From NCBI RefSeq assembly GCF_029626265.1, contig NZ_JARUBN010000001.1, positions 2,480,001-2,544,000 of the forward strand: a DNA stretch of 64,000 nucleotides. Reading direction: 5' to 3'. Shown piece by piece: positions 27,022 to 35,805 of this stretch. Source of the stretch: Micromonospora sp. WMMD1102 (lineage in GTDB: Bacteria > Actinomycetota > Actinomycetes > Mycobacteriales > Micromonosporaceae). A program made the position numbers and the translations under genes. The notes under the pieces were generated by a model, which saw nothing but the letters and a program-made list of their open reading frames with translations, was not told the DNA's origin and did no database searches. Positions within the stretch are counted from its first letter, which is position 1. Each line of letters opens with the position of its first letter.

Positions 27022-28050
27022 TCACTGCCGGACCCGGTCCAGCCGGTCCAGTTGCGCCTCGAGCCGTCCGACGAGCCACCGTTCGCGCTCGGCCCGTTCG
27101 GGACTGTTCCAGCCCCGGGTGGCGCCTTCGATGCACATGATGAGATAGAGATAGATCGTGTAGAGGGTGAGCCGGCGGCGGGCCGGGCCGGTCAGTTCGA
27201 GCCGGCCGTGTCCGGCGGAGGCGTAGCCGGCGAGGATCTCCGGTTCGTCGTCCAGTTCCCGGTGCAGTGTCATCGAGACCAGTTCGGCCAGCGGGTCGCC
27301 GAAGAAGGCCCGTTCGCCGTCGATCAGGCCGGTCAGCCGGACCGTGCCGGCCGGGTCGGCGGCGACGAAGACGTTGCCGTCCCAGAGGTCGAAGTGCACA
27401 AGCGCGGGTCGGCGTACCTCGTCGAGGACGTCGGCGTGCCGGCGTAGCAGGTCACCGATCCGGTCCGGTGGGGCGGGCAGCGCGCTGCCCAGCCGGACGG
27501 CGTCGGCGAGGATGTCGTCGACCATCGCGCCGAAGGCCGCCCGCCAGGACGGCTGCCAGCTCCGGCTCTCGCGCAGCGGATAGCCGTACGCCGGGCCGGT
27601 GACGGTGTGCAGTCGGGCGGCCTGCGCGGCGATCTCCGCGCGTACGGCGGCGAGCTGGGCCGGGGTCAGCTCGTCCCGGCGACGCTGTAGGTCGGTTCCG
27701 GGTATCCGGCTGAGGAAAACGAAGTCGGTGCCGATCAGGTCCCGGGTGAAGTCGGCGTAGACCACCTCCGGCACGGCGGCCCCGACCCGGGCGGCCCGCC
27801 GGTGGAAGTCGACCTCGGTACGCATCAGGTCGACCTCGTGCCGCAGCAGCTCCAGCTCGGGCGGCGGGGCGACCTTGAGCACCAGTTCGGTGTTCTCGCC
27901 GAGGGTGACCGCGTAGGCGGCGTTGTAGGTGCCGCCGGTCAGTTCCCGCCAGTCGGTGACGCCGGTCCGGTCGCCGAAGCCGCGCCGGACCAGCGCCCGG
28001 AGCTCGGACTCGGTGACGTGCCTCCTGGTCGAGCTCTGTGACTCCACCAT
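27022..28050 (-). CDS. Aminoglycoside phosphotransferase (APH)-family protein
   Basis: Kinase-fold phosphotransferase of 342 residues. Catalytic loop HFDLWDGN (Brenner motif H-x-D-x-x-x-x-N) and metal site LIDGERAFFGDP are intact. Upstream N-lobe has GGTYNAAY and a lysine in LVLKVAP. The substrate may be an antibiotic, a sugar or a choline-like metabolite; the family name alone does not show resistance. ATG 28050 has GAGGAGAA about 6-8 bases upstream. Converges on the roadblock gene. Confidence 0.85.
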   Translation of the reverse strand: MVESQSSTRRHVTESELRALVRRGFGDRTGVTDWRELTGGTYNAAYAVTLGENTELVLKVAPPPELELLRHEVDLMRTEVDFHRRAARVGAAVPEVVYADFTRDLIGTDFVFLSRIPGTDLQRRRDELTPAQLAAVRAEIAAQAARLHTVTGPAYGYPLRESRSWQPSWRAAFGAMVDDILADAVRLGSALPAPPDRIGDLLRRHADVLDEVRRPALVHFDLWDGNVFVAADPAGTVRLTGLIDGERAFFGDPLAELVSMTLHRELDDEPEILAGYASAGHGRLELTGPARRRLTLYTIYLYLIMCIEGATRGWNSPERAERERWLVGRLEAQLDRLDRVRQ

Positions 28051-28120
28051 CCGACATTCTCCTCGGCGGTACGGCCGGGTGGGTGGGGTTCCCAGCCGGG
28101 TGAACCTCGATCTCAGACCG

Positions 28121-28157
28121 CGCCCCCGCATGGTCCGGCGGGGACCACGCGGGGGCG
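28121..28157 (-). terminator. Terminator of the GH1 gene
   Basis: Arms 28121-28136 and 28142-28157 pair at 15 of 16 positions (the odd one can be G-U) around a 5-base loop, about 40 bases after the GH1 stop codon on the minus strand. Confidence 0.7.
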
Positions 28158-28196
28158 GCGACGGCTACGGTGCCGGCCGGTACGGCCGGTGCTGTG

Positions 28197-29693
28197 TCAG
28201 ACAGTGTTGTCGGCGATCACCCGCCGGTACCAGTGCGCGCTGCGCTTGGGGACCCGGCGCTGGGTGGGGAAGTCGACGTAGACGAGTCCCCACCGCTGCT
28301 CGTAGCCTTCGTTCCACTCGAAGTTGTCCATCAGTGACCAGACGTGGTAGCTCTCCAGCGGCACCCCGTCGGAGATGGCCCGGTGTGCGGCGGCGAGGTG
28401 GTCGCGGAGGAAGGCGATCCGGCCGACGTCGTCCACCGTGCCGTTGCCGTCGAGCCGGTCCGGGGTGGGCAGGCCGTTCTCGGTGACGGTGAGCGGCACG
28501 TCGCCGTAGTCCCGGGTGACCCGGGTGAGCGTGTCGTACATGCCGTCCGGGAAGATCTGCTGCCAGTCCGCCTCGGAGGTCGGCCACTTGCGGACCATGT
28601 CGCTGTCGGCGGTGACGTAGATCGGCGTGTAGTACTGCACGGCGAGCAGGTCGATCGGGGACGAGATGATCTTCAGGTCGCCGTCCCGGATGCCCCGGAC
28701 CATCCGGCTGTCCGGGCCGAGGTCGGCCAGCACGTCGGCCGGGTAGGCGCCCTTGAAGATGGAGTCCAGGTAGAGCCGGTTCTCGTAGCCGTCGTAGAGC
28801 CGGGTGGCCTCGGCCACCCCCGGCGCGTCGTCGGCCGGGTAGCACGGGTGCAGGTTCAGCGCGGGGCCGATCCGGCTGCCGCTGCCGGTGGCGCGCAGTG
28901 CGCGGACCGCAAGGCCGTGCGCCAGTTGCAGGTGGTGCGCGACCAGGTAGGCGGCGTCCGGGTCGCGTAGGCCGGGGGCGTGGTGGCCCTGGAGGTAGCC
29001 GTTCTGCACCACCGTCTTGGGCTCGTTGATGGTCAGCCAGACCGGCACGGCATCGCCGAGCGCCTCGAAGACCGCCTCGGCGTAGTCGGCGAACCGGTAG
29101 GGGACGTCCCGGGACTCCCAGCCGCCGGTGTTCTGTAGCGACTGCGGCAGGTCCCAGTGGAAGAGCGTGGCCATCGGGGCGATGCCCCGGTCGTGCAGGC
29201 CGTCGACCAGGCGGCGGTAGAAGTCGAGTCCGCGCTGGTTGGGCGCTCCGGTGCCGTCGGCCTGGATCCGCGGCCAGGAGATGGAGAAACGGTACGTCCG
29301 CAGCCCCAGTTCCTTCATCAGGTCCAGGTCCTCGACGTACCGGTGGTAGTGGTCGGCGGCGACGTCGCCGGTGTCCCCGCCCCGGGTCCGGCCCGGGGTG
29401 TGGCTGAACGTGTCCCAGACGGACTCGCCCCGCCCGTCGTCCTTGGCCGCCCCCTCGATCTGGTATGCCGAGGTTGCCGCACCCCACCCGAAGCCGTCCG
29501 GAAAGCGGAGGCCGAGCTGCGCGTCCGGCGCCGTACGTCGCTCGTCGTCAGCCTCGGGACCGGCGTCGCATCCGGCCAGCGCCCCGCCGGTGACGGTGGC
29601 TGCCGCCGTGCTCGTCGACAGGCCGGCGACCGGCACGGCACTGGCGGATAACGCGGCGCGGCGCAGCAGATGCCGCCGGGTCAGTACGGACAT
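28197..29693 (-). CDS. Secreted GH1 beta-glucosidase, Tat lipoprotein type
   Basis: Glycoside hydrolase family 1 enzyme, 498 residues, cleaving cellobiose and short beta-glucosides. The signal region has twin arginines (TRRHLLRRA) and ends in a lipobox LAGC near residue 42, so it is probably exported by Tat and lipid-anchored. Catalytic acid/base Glu224 in TINEP and nucleophile Glu405 in TENG are both present, as is the GH1 N-terminal signature FGWGAATSAYQIEG. Export is notable because actinomycete BglC enzymes are usually intracellular. Ribosome site GAGGAGA. A CebR-type operator lies 38 bases upstream, and a GH48 cellulase gene is divergent, so it belongs to a cellulose regulon. Confidence 0.93.
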   Translation of the reverse strand: MSVLTRRHLLRRAALSASAVPVAGLSTSTAAATVTGGALAGCDAGPEADDERRTAPDAQLGLRFPDGFGWGAATSAYQIEGAAKDDGRGESVWDTFSHTPGRTRGGDTGDVAADHYHRYVEDLDLMKELGLRTYRFSISWPRIQADGTGAPNQRGLDFYRRLVDGLHDRGIAPMATLFHWDLPQSLQNTGGWESRDVPYRFADYAEAVFEALGDAVPVWLTINEPKTVVQNGYLQGHHAPGLRDPDAAYLVAHHLQLAHGLAVRALRATGSGSRIGPALNLHPCYPADDAPGVAEATRLYDGYENRLYLDSIFKGAYPADVLADLGPDSRMVRGIRDGDLKIISSPIDLLAVQYYTPIYVTADSDMVRKWPTSEADWQQIFPDGMYDTLTRVTRDYGDVPLTVTENGLPTPDRLDGNGTVDDVGRIAFLRDHLAAAHRAISDGVPLESYHVWSLMDNFEWNEGYEQRWGLVYVDFPTQRRVPKRSAHWYRRVIADNTV

Positions 29694-29731
29694 GCTGTCT
29701 CCTCGTGAGTGGGGCCCTCCGCACGACGCCC

Positions 29732-29743
29732 GGGAGCGCTCCC
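29732..29743. promoter_or_regulatory. CebR-type operator upstream of the GH1 gene
   Basis: GGGAGCGCTCCC, the core of the 14-bp CebR consensus TGGGAGCGCTCCCA known from Streptomyces and Thermobifida cellulase genes. It lies 38 bases upstream of the GH1 ATG, where a LacI-type repressor would block transcription; cellobiose is the usual inducer. Confidence 0.82.
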
Positions 29744-29980
29744 ATGCAAGGAGCGTAGCGATCTACCGGGCGATTGCGTATGGGATGTTCGGGTGGCAAT
29801 GGCGGGTCTGGGCCTCGTCCATTGCCCGTCCCCACGTGCGCCATGACCACGGCGACCGTTCGTCGTGTCGCGACGAGACCGGTCGCCGTCCGAGGTGCCG
29901 ATGACGCAGCCGATCGACCGGTTCGGCGTCGAGACGCTGTACCGATGACCGATTTTCCCGTCGTTGGCGGGGGGTTAGTG

Positions 29981-30010
29981 TGGGGACGGGGAGGGCAACC
30001 CCCGTCCCCA
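29981..30010. repeat. 11-bp perfect stem-loop in the cellulase intergenic region
   Basis: TGGGGACGGGG (29981-29991) and its complement (30000-30010) with an 8-base loop. First of several consecutive potential stem-loops up to 30200. It follows no gene on the plus strand, so its role as a terminator is unclear. Confidence 0.55.
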
Positions 30011-30288
30011 GCGTGAGTTACAAACACGCACGAGCGGAATTGGCGTCCAGGTCGTGCGTGCCGCGCGGGAGCCGGGCCACGCGAGTGGCTCTGGTTCCAC
30101 CTCCTTCCGACGGTGGTGAGCTGGCTGACGGCGGAGTCCGGGCTGGCCCGCCCTCAGCCCTCTGGCTGAGCGGTCGGCGGCTACGTAACATTGCCGTAGC
30201 TCGCCCAACGGGGTGCGTCCGTTCCGGCGAACCGGATCGTCGCAGCTCCCCGAGGTGGTGCGATCCAAGCTACTTACATCATCGTCAA

Positions 30289-30302
30289 TGGAAGCGCTCC
30301 CA
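30289..30302. promoter_or_regulatory. CebR-type operator, variant, upstream of the GH48 gene
   Basis: TGGAAGCGCTCCCA differs from the consensus at one base. Located 462 bases before the GH48 start, within a less G+C-rich stretch likely to hold a promoter. Confidence 0.75.
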
Positions 30303-30479
30303 TCGACGTTGGTTGGACTGTATCCCGCGTCACGGGTTTGTGAAAGACCCAAAATATGATCGAAACATCGGGCCAACGTCGCCGAAACCCCGTCGTGCTG
30401 CCCTCGATCCACTTAATCCGCAGGTCAGCGGGTCTCTCTGACCGTCGGTAGTGGAGGCTCGCTGGCGTCCACTTGCTGC

Positions 30480-30492
30480 GGGAGCGCTCCCA
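30480..30492. promoter_or_regulatory. CebR-type operator nearest the GH48 gene
   Basis: GGGAGCGCTCCCA; together with the following TGCAA it is identical to the GH1-side site. Located 272 bases upstream of the GH48 ATG. Confidence 0.82.
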
Positions 30493-30763
30493 TGCAACAC
30501 TGTCGAACTATCGCGGTCGGGAGCCACAAGCTGACGCGATCACGGGCCGCCAGGGCATCCGAGTTCTCGGTACGGCGCCCCGAACACAGCTCCGGAGCCG
30601 CCACGTCCGGCGTCTCCTCCGGCGTCCGCCGACCCCGGTCCGGGACGGGTTGACCCCACCACCATCTCGGCGCCTACCCACCAACGCGCATCTCCGCAGC
30701 ACGCGCAGGAGGCGCCCTGGCCGCGGCAGTACCGCGGCCCGGTCCGCGAGGAGAAGTCACGAC

Positions 30764-33673
30764 ATGAAGTTGAGGTTAGGAAGACGCCGACTGGCGATGG
30801 CCGCCGCCGGCATACTGGTGGTCGGAGGTGTGGCCGTCGTCCCCGGCACCGCCTACGCGGCACCCGGCTGCGACGTCACCTACACCGCCAACAGCTGGGG
30901 CTCCGGGTTCAGCGCCTCGATCACCATCCGCAACGTCGGCGACCCGTTGACCAGCTGGAGCCTCGGGTTCACCTTCCCGGGCAACCAGCGGGTCACCCAG
31001 GGCTGGTCGGCGAACTGGACCCAGTCCGGCGCCAACGTGACCGCGACGAACGCGGCCTGGAACGGAAATCTGGCCACCGGCGCCTCCACCAGCATCGGGT
31101 TCAACGGCTCCTACTCAGGGACCAACGCCAACCCGACCGCGTTCACCATCAACGGCAACCGCTGCAACGGCGAGCAGAACACCGCGCCGACGGTCGACAT
31201 CACCAGCCCGGCCAACGGCGCCACCTTCACCGCGCCGGCCAACGTCACCGTCGCGGCCACCGCGAGCGACGCCGAGGGACCGGTCGAGCGGGTCGAGTTC
31301 TACCGCAACGGCATGCTGGTCGGCACCGACACCAGCGCGCCGTACAGCTACACCAACAGCGCGCTGCCGGCCGGGTCGTACACCGCCCAGGCCCGGGCGT
31401 ACGACAGCGCCGGACTGAGCGGTGTGGACGAGGTCGCCTTCACCGTCGGCGGCACGACCCAGCCGAGCATGGTCGTACCGGCGACGCTCTCCCTCTCCGA
31501 GGGTGGCAGCTCGCCGCTGAACGTCAAGCTCAGCGCCGCGCCGACCAGCAACGTCACCGTCAGCCTGGCCAAGACCGGCGACGCCGACGTGACGCTCGGC
31601 GCCAGCACGGCGACGATCACCCCGCAGAACTGGAACACCGGCGTCAACGTCGCGGTCAACGCGGCGCAGGACTCCGACGACGTCAACGACACGGCGACCA
31701 TCACCGCCAGCGCCAGCGGGCGTACCCCCGGCACCACCCAGGTGACCGTGACCGACGACGAGGGCGGCGGACCGTCCGGCGAGTACGGCGAGGAGTTCCT
31801 GGAGCTCTACAACAAGATCAAGGCGCCCGGGAACGGCTACTTCAGCCCCGAGGGCGTGCCGTACCACTCCGTCGAGACGCTGCTGGTCGAGGCCCCGGAC
31901 CACGGTCACGAGACCACCTCCGAGGCGTTCAGCTACTGGCTCTTCCTGGAGGCCATGTACGGCCGCACCACCGGTGAGTGGGGACCGTTCAACAACGCCT
32001 GGCAGATCATGGACCGGTACATCATCCCGTCCGAGACCCAGTCGAACTACAACGCCAGCGACCCGGCGGACTACGCCCCCGAGGCCGTCCGGCCGGACCT
32101 CTACCCGCAGCAGGGCGGCAAGCTCGACTCCAGCGTGAAGGTCGGTTCGGACCCGCTGGCCGCGGAGCTCCAGTCCACCTACAACAGCGGCCGGATGTAC
32201 GGCATGCACTGGCTGCTCGACGTGGACAACGTCTACGGCTTCGGCAAGTGCGGCGACGGCACCACCAAGCCGGCGTACATCAACACCTACCAGCGCGGCC
32301 CGCAGGAGTCGGTCTTCGAGACCGTTCCGCACCCCTCCTGCGAGACGTTCAAGCACGGTGGCCCGAACGGCTACCTGCCGATCTTCATCGGTGACCCGTC
32401 CTACGCCCAGCAGTGGCGCTACACCAACGCTCCCGACGCCGACGCCCGGGCCGTGCAGGCCGCCTACTGGGCGCTGAAGTGGGCCAAGGAGCAGGGCGCG
32501 GAGGGCCAGATCTCGGCCACCATCGCCAACGCCGCCAAGATGGGCGACTACCTGCGCTACGCGATGTACGACAAGTACTTCAAGCAGCCCGGGTGTGCCT
32601 CGCCGTCCTGCGCGGCCGGCACCGGCAAGAACAGCTCCGCGTACCTGCTCTCCTGGTACTACTCGTGGGGCGGTTCGCAGGGCGGCAGCAGCAGCTGGGC
32701 GTGGCGGATCGGTTCCAGCCACAACCACGGCGGCTACCAGAACCCGTTCGCCGCGTACGTCCTCTCCACCGTGCCGGAGCTGACCCCGAGGTCACCGACC
32801 GCGAAGACCGACTGGGCCACCAGCCTCACCCGGCAGATCGACTTCTACACCTGGCTCCAGTCCGCCGACGGTGGCATCGCCGGTGGCGCGACCAACAGCT
32901 GGAACGGCGACTACAGCGCCCGTCCGTCCGGCGTGCCGACCTTCTACGGCATGACCTACGACGCCAAGCCGGTCTACCACGACCCGCCGTCGAACCAGTG
33001 GTTCGGCTTCCAGGCGTGGAGCATGGAGCGGGTGGCGGAGTACTACCACGAGAGTGGTGACGCCCGGGCCAAGGCGCTGCTCGACAAGTGGGTCAACTGG
33101 GCCATCGCCAACACCACGGTGAACGGCTCGGACTACCAGATCCCGTCGACGCTGAGCTGGAGCGGCCAGCCGGGTGGCAACTGGACCTCCGGTACCACCT
33201 CGGTGAACAACAGCAACCTGCGGGTGTCGGTGCTCGACCACACCCAGGACGTCGGCGTCGCCGGTGCCTACGCCCGTACCCTGATCTACTACGGCGCGAA
33301 GGCGAACCACACGGCGGCCAAGACGACGGCCAAGGCCCTGCTCGACGCCGTCCTGCAGAACAAGGACGACAAGGGTGTGTCGGTGCCGGAGACCAAGGCG
33401 GACTACAACCGCTTCGACGACACCTACAACTCCAGCACCGGCCAGGGTCTCTACGTGCCGTCCGGCTTCACCGGCACCATGCCGAACGGCGACCCGATCA
33501 ACTCCAACTCCACGTTCCTGAGCATCCGCTCCTTCCTCGAGGAGGACCCGGACTGGCCCAAGGTGGAGTCGTACCTGAACGGCGGTGCGGTGCCGACGTT
33601 CAACTACCACCGTTTCTGGGCGCAGATCGACGTGGCGATGGCGCTGCACGACTACGACCGGCTGATCGGCTGA
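30764..33673 (+). CDS. Secreted GH48 cellobiohydrolase with CBM2 and two Ig-like domains
   Basis: Processive cellulase of 969 residues. Signal peptide with cleavage near AYAAPG (about 37), then an N-terminal CBM2 cellulose-binding module to about 135, an Ig-like domain (TAPTVDITSPANGATF) to about 230, a Calx-beta-like domain to about 335, and a GH48 catalytic domain to the end. Glu376 and Glu387 in VEAPDHGHETTSEA match the two catalytic-site glutamates of clostridial Cel48F. Many actinomycete GH48 enzymes use an FN3 linker; the Ig plus Calx-beta pair here is less common. ATG 30764 has GAGGAGAAG upstream. Two CebR-type operators precede it, and two strong terminators follow. Confidence 0.95.
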   Translation: MKLRLGRRRLAMAAAGILVVGGVAVVPGTAYAAPGCDVTYTANSWGSGFSASITIRNVGDPLTSWSLGFTFPGNQRVTQGWSANWTQSGANVTATNAAWNGNLATGASTSIGFNGSYSGTNANPTAFTINGNRCNGEQNTAPTVDITSPANGATFTAPANVTVAATASDAEGPVERVEFYRNGMLVGTDTSAPYSYTNSALPAGSYTAQARAYDSAGLSGVDEVAFTVGGTTQPSMVVPATLSLSEGGSSPLNVKLSAAPTSNVTVSLAKTGDADVTLGASTATITPQNWNTGVNVAVNAAQDSDDVNDTATITASASGRTPGTTQVTVTDDEGGGPSGEYGEEFLELYNKIKAPGNGYFSPEGVPYHSVETLLVEAPDHGHETTSEAFSYWLFLEAMYGRTTGEWGPFNNAWQIMDRYIIPSETQSNYNASDPADYAPEAVRPDLYPQQGGKLDSSVKVGSDPLAAELQSTYNSGRMYGMHWLLDVDNVYGFGKCGDGTTKPAYINTYQRGPQESVFETVPHPSCETFKHGGPNGYLPIFIGDPSYAQQWRYTNAPDADARAVQAAYWALKWAKEQGAEGQISATIANAAKMGDYLRYAMYDKYFKQPGCASPSCAAGTGKNSSAYLLSWYYSWGGSQGGSSSWAWRIGSSHNHGGYQNPFAAYVLSTVPELTPRSPTAKTDWATSLTRQIDFYTWLQSADGGIAGGATNSWNGDYSARPSGVPTFYGMTYDAKPVYHDPPSNQWFGFQAWSMERVAEYYHESGDARAKALLDKWVNWAIANTTVNGSDYQIPSTLSWSGQPGGNWTSGTTSVNNSNLRVSVLDHTQDVGVAGAYARTLIYYGAKANHTAAKTTAKALLDAVLQNKDDKGVSVPETKADYNRFDDTYNSSTGQGLYVPSGFTGTMPNGDPINSNSTFLSIRSFLEEDPDWPKVESYLNGGAVPTFNYHRFWAQIDVAMALHDYDRLIG

Positions 33674-33716
33674 TCCCGGTCACCAGACGGGCCTGATTCC
33701 CACGGTCAGGCCAACC

Positions 33717-33766
33717 GTGGCGGGCCGGCCGGATTGGCCAACGCAGCGATCCGGCCGGCCCGCCAC
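33717..33766 (+). terminator. Terminator 1 of the GH48 gene
   Basis: Perfect 18-bp arms (33717-33734 and 33749-33766) with a 14-base loop, 44 bases after the stop codon. Confidence 0.8.
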
Positions 33767-33812
33767 TCCCGTTCCGCCACGGACAACACGCGGGGCGTCC
33801 ACCACCGCCCTG

Positions 33813-33846
33813 CGGGCGGGCGGCACCATCCGGTGCCGCCCGCCCG
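33813..33846 (+). terminator. Terminator 2 downstream of GH48
   Basis: Perfect 15-bp arms (33813-33827 and 33832-33846) with the 4-base loop atcc, followed by TTCT. A second, tight hairpin in series with the first, giving strong insulation of the PAP2 gene from the highly expressed cellulase. Apart from these, 33674-34075 holds nothing recognised. Confidence 0.75.
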
Positions 33847-34075
33847 TTCTGCCGTCCGGGCCTCCGACCGGCCTCCGCGCCTCCGCGCGCCACGGCGGAG
33901 AGTCTCGGGGTACGACCCACCAAAGGCGCTGAGTTTCCAGTCAGTCCGGGGTGCCCCGCGCGGCTCAGGGGGAGTATCCTGGCCTCAGTGGGAGGGGCCG
34001 CTTCCCCCGTGGCGGCCCCTCCCGCTTCTTCGTTTCTCCGCCGCATTCCGCTTCTCGACCGGTGCGGTGTCGGCT

Positions 34076-35059
34076 ATGCCGGGAGCGTCCGATACGGTGT
34101 CCCGCGTGCGTGGCCGAAGCGGCATTCTGACAGCGTCCTGGCTCGTCCTGCTGACCGTCGTGCAGGTGGTCGCGTTCTTCGTGGTCTGGCGGTTCGCCGT
34201 CGGCACCGAGCACGGCCAGCTGCTCGACACCATCGCGTTGACCGGCAACTCGATCGGGCAGGACCGGATCGAGGGCATCGTCGGCGGGGTGCTGAACGCG
34301 GTCTCCCTGCTCTCCCTGCTCGCCGCCACCGCGGTGATCGGCTTCATCGCCCTGATCCGGACCCGGATCACCCTGGCGCTGGTGACCGTGCTGCTGATCG
34401 TCGGCGCCAACCTCAGCACCCAGGCGTTGAAGTACTTCATCGAGCGGCCCGACTTCGACGTCGACGAGGCCCGGGAGGCGGCCGGCAACAGCCTGCCCAG
34501 CGGACACACCACCGTCGCCGCCTCGGTGGCGATCGCGCTGGTCATGGTGCTGCCGCCCCGGGTACGCGGCTGGGGGGCGCTGATCGGCGCCGGTTACGCC
34601 GCCGCCGCCGGGGTCGCCACCCTGTCGGCCGGCTGGCACCGGCCGAGCGACGCGGTGGCGGCGCTGCTGGTGGTCGGCGCCTGGGCGTCGGCGGCCAGCC
34701 TGGTGCTGCTGCTGACCCAGCGCGAGACCGCACAGGTCGCCTCCGCCGACGGTAACCGGCGATCCGCCGCGACACTCGCCATCGTCGGCCTGGCCCTGCT
34801 GGTGGCCGCCGCGATCGCCATCGGCTGGACCGACGGCCTGCGGTCGACGCCGATCTCGGAGTTCGGCCGCCGCCAGCTCCTGATCGCGTACGCCGGGAGC
34901 GCGGCCGGGATCGCCGGCACCGCCGCCCTGACGACGGCCCTGGTGCTCGTCGCCCTGCACCGGGTGGTGCCCCGGCACACCGGGCGGGGCGGCGCCGAGC
35001 CGGCCGGGCGAGGTAGCGCCGAGCCGGCCGGGCGGGGCGGCACCGGGCCGGCCGACTAG
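34076..35059 (+). CDS. PAP2-superfamily membrane phosphatase
   Basis: Integral membrane phosphatase, 327 residues, probably acting on undecaprenyl pyrophosphate or another lipid phosphate. Eight or so hydrophobic segments. Motif 1 KYFIERP, motif 2 PSGHT, motif 3 SAGWHRPSD; the arginine usual in motif 3 (SR-x5-H-x3-D) is not in place, though the His and Asp are. The last ~25 residues repeat EPAGRG. ATG 34076 is chosen because the first membrane helix starts about 20 residues later. A mycothiol-dependent-type gene follows after 10 bases. Confidence 0.82.
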   Translation: MPGASDTVSRVRGRSGILTASWLVLLTVVQVVAFFVVWRFAVGTEHGQLLDTIALTGNSIGQDRIEGIVGGVLNAVSLLSLLAATAVIGFIALIRTRITLALVTVLLIVGANLSTQALKYFIERPDFDVDEAREAAGNSLPSGHTTVAASVAIALVMVLPPRVRGWGALIGAGYAAAAGVATLSAGWHRPSDAVAALLVVGAWASAASLVLLLTQRETAQVASADGNRRSAATLAIVGLALLVAAAIAIGWTDGLRSTPISEFGRRQLLIAYAGSAAGIAGTAALTTALVLVALHRVVPRHTGRGGAEPAGRGSAEPAGRGGTGPAD

Positions 35060-35069
35060 CCTGACGGAA

Positions 35070-35753
35070 GTGCGGGTCGTCGAGGTGTTCCGGGGCGAGG
35101 CGGTCCGACTCGCCGAGGTGCTGGCCGGGCTGACCGAGTCGGACTTCGCCCGGCCGACCCGCTGTGCACCGTGGACCGTCCTGGAGCTGGCCGCGCACGT
35201 GCGCACCGGCGCCGGCCGGGTGGTCGGGATGCTGGCCGAGCCGGCGCCGCCGCACGCCGAGGTGGACGCGGCGGCGTACTTCGGGCCGGCGAAGTTCACC
35301 GCCGGGACGGACGCGGACCGAATCGACACGGCGCGCGAGGAAGGCGCCGGATTCGGCAGCGGGCGGGAACTCGCCGAGGACTTCGCGCACACCTGGCGGG
35401 CCGGATACGACGCCAGCCTGGCCGCACCGCCCGGCCGGGTGGTCCGGACCAGGCACGGCGACCCGATGACCCTGGACGAGTTCCTGGTGACCCGGGTGGT
35501 GGAGTTGGGGGTGCACGGCCTGGACCTGGCCGACGCCCTGGACCGGGAGCCGTGGCTGACCGGGCCGGCCGCCGAGCTGATCGCCGGGCTGCTGACCATG
35601 GCGGCCGGACCGGCCGCCGTCGGGCTCGCCGAGGAGCTTCGCTGGGACCGGTCGACCCTGATCGCCAAGGCCACCGGCCGGCGGCCGTTGACCGGTCCGG
35701 AGCAGACCGAAATCGACCGGCGCGGCGTCCGCTGGCTCACCTTCGGCGGCTGA
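35070..35753 (+). CDS. Maleylpyruvate isomerase-like (DinB-fold, mycothiol-dependent) protein
   Basis: 227 residues with the actinobacterial maleylpyruvate-isomerase N-terminal domain: FRGEAVRLAEVLAGLTESDFARPTRC-type start, APWTVLELAAHV (first metal-binding His) and VVELGVHGLDLADAL (second His region). Members use mycothiol as a thiol cofactor in isomerisation or detoxification. It lies 10 bases after the PAP2 gene and is probably co-transcribed. The true substrate is unknown. Confidence 0.82.
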   Translation: MRVVEVFRGEAVRLAEVLAGLTESDFARPTRCAPWTVLELAAHVRTGAGRVVGMLAEPAPPHAEVDAAAYFGPAKFTAGTDADRIDTAREEGAGFGSGRELAEDFAHTWRAGYDASLAAPPGRVVRTRHGDPMTLDEFLVTRVVELGVHGLDLADALDREPWLTGPAAELIAGLLTMAAGPAAVGLAEELRWDRSTLIAKATGRRPLTGPEQTEIDRRGVRWLTFGG

Positions 35754-35805
35754 CGGCCGACCACGGCCGGGCGCTTCCCCGTGCGCGGGCGCGTTCGACG
35801 GCGCG

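Larger units (their letters stand above)
29694..30763. other. 1.07-kb regulatory region between GH1 and GH48 genes
   Basis: No coding sequence supported. It contains three CebR-type operators (29732, 30289 and 30480) and a chain of stem-loops between 29981 and 30200. DNA around 30270-30370 is less G+C-rich than the rest. Confidence 0.6.

Noticed and set aside
27022..28050. APH-family gene as an aminoglycoside resistance gene
   Set aside because: The family includes many metabolic kinases; nothing in the sequence or neighbours shows an antibiotic substrate.
31115..32728. Open frame of 537 codons antisense to the GH48 gene
   Set aside because: Low-complexity Val/Gly/Arg product with no family match, mirror of the coding strand's codon bias.
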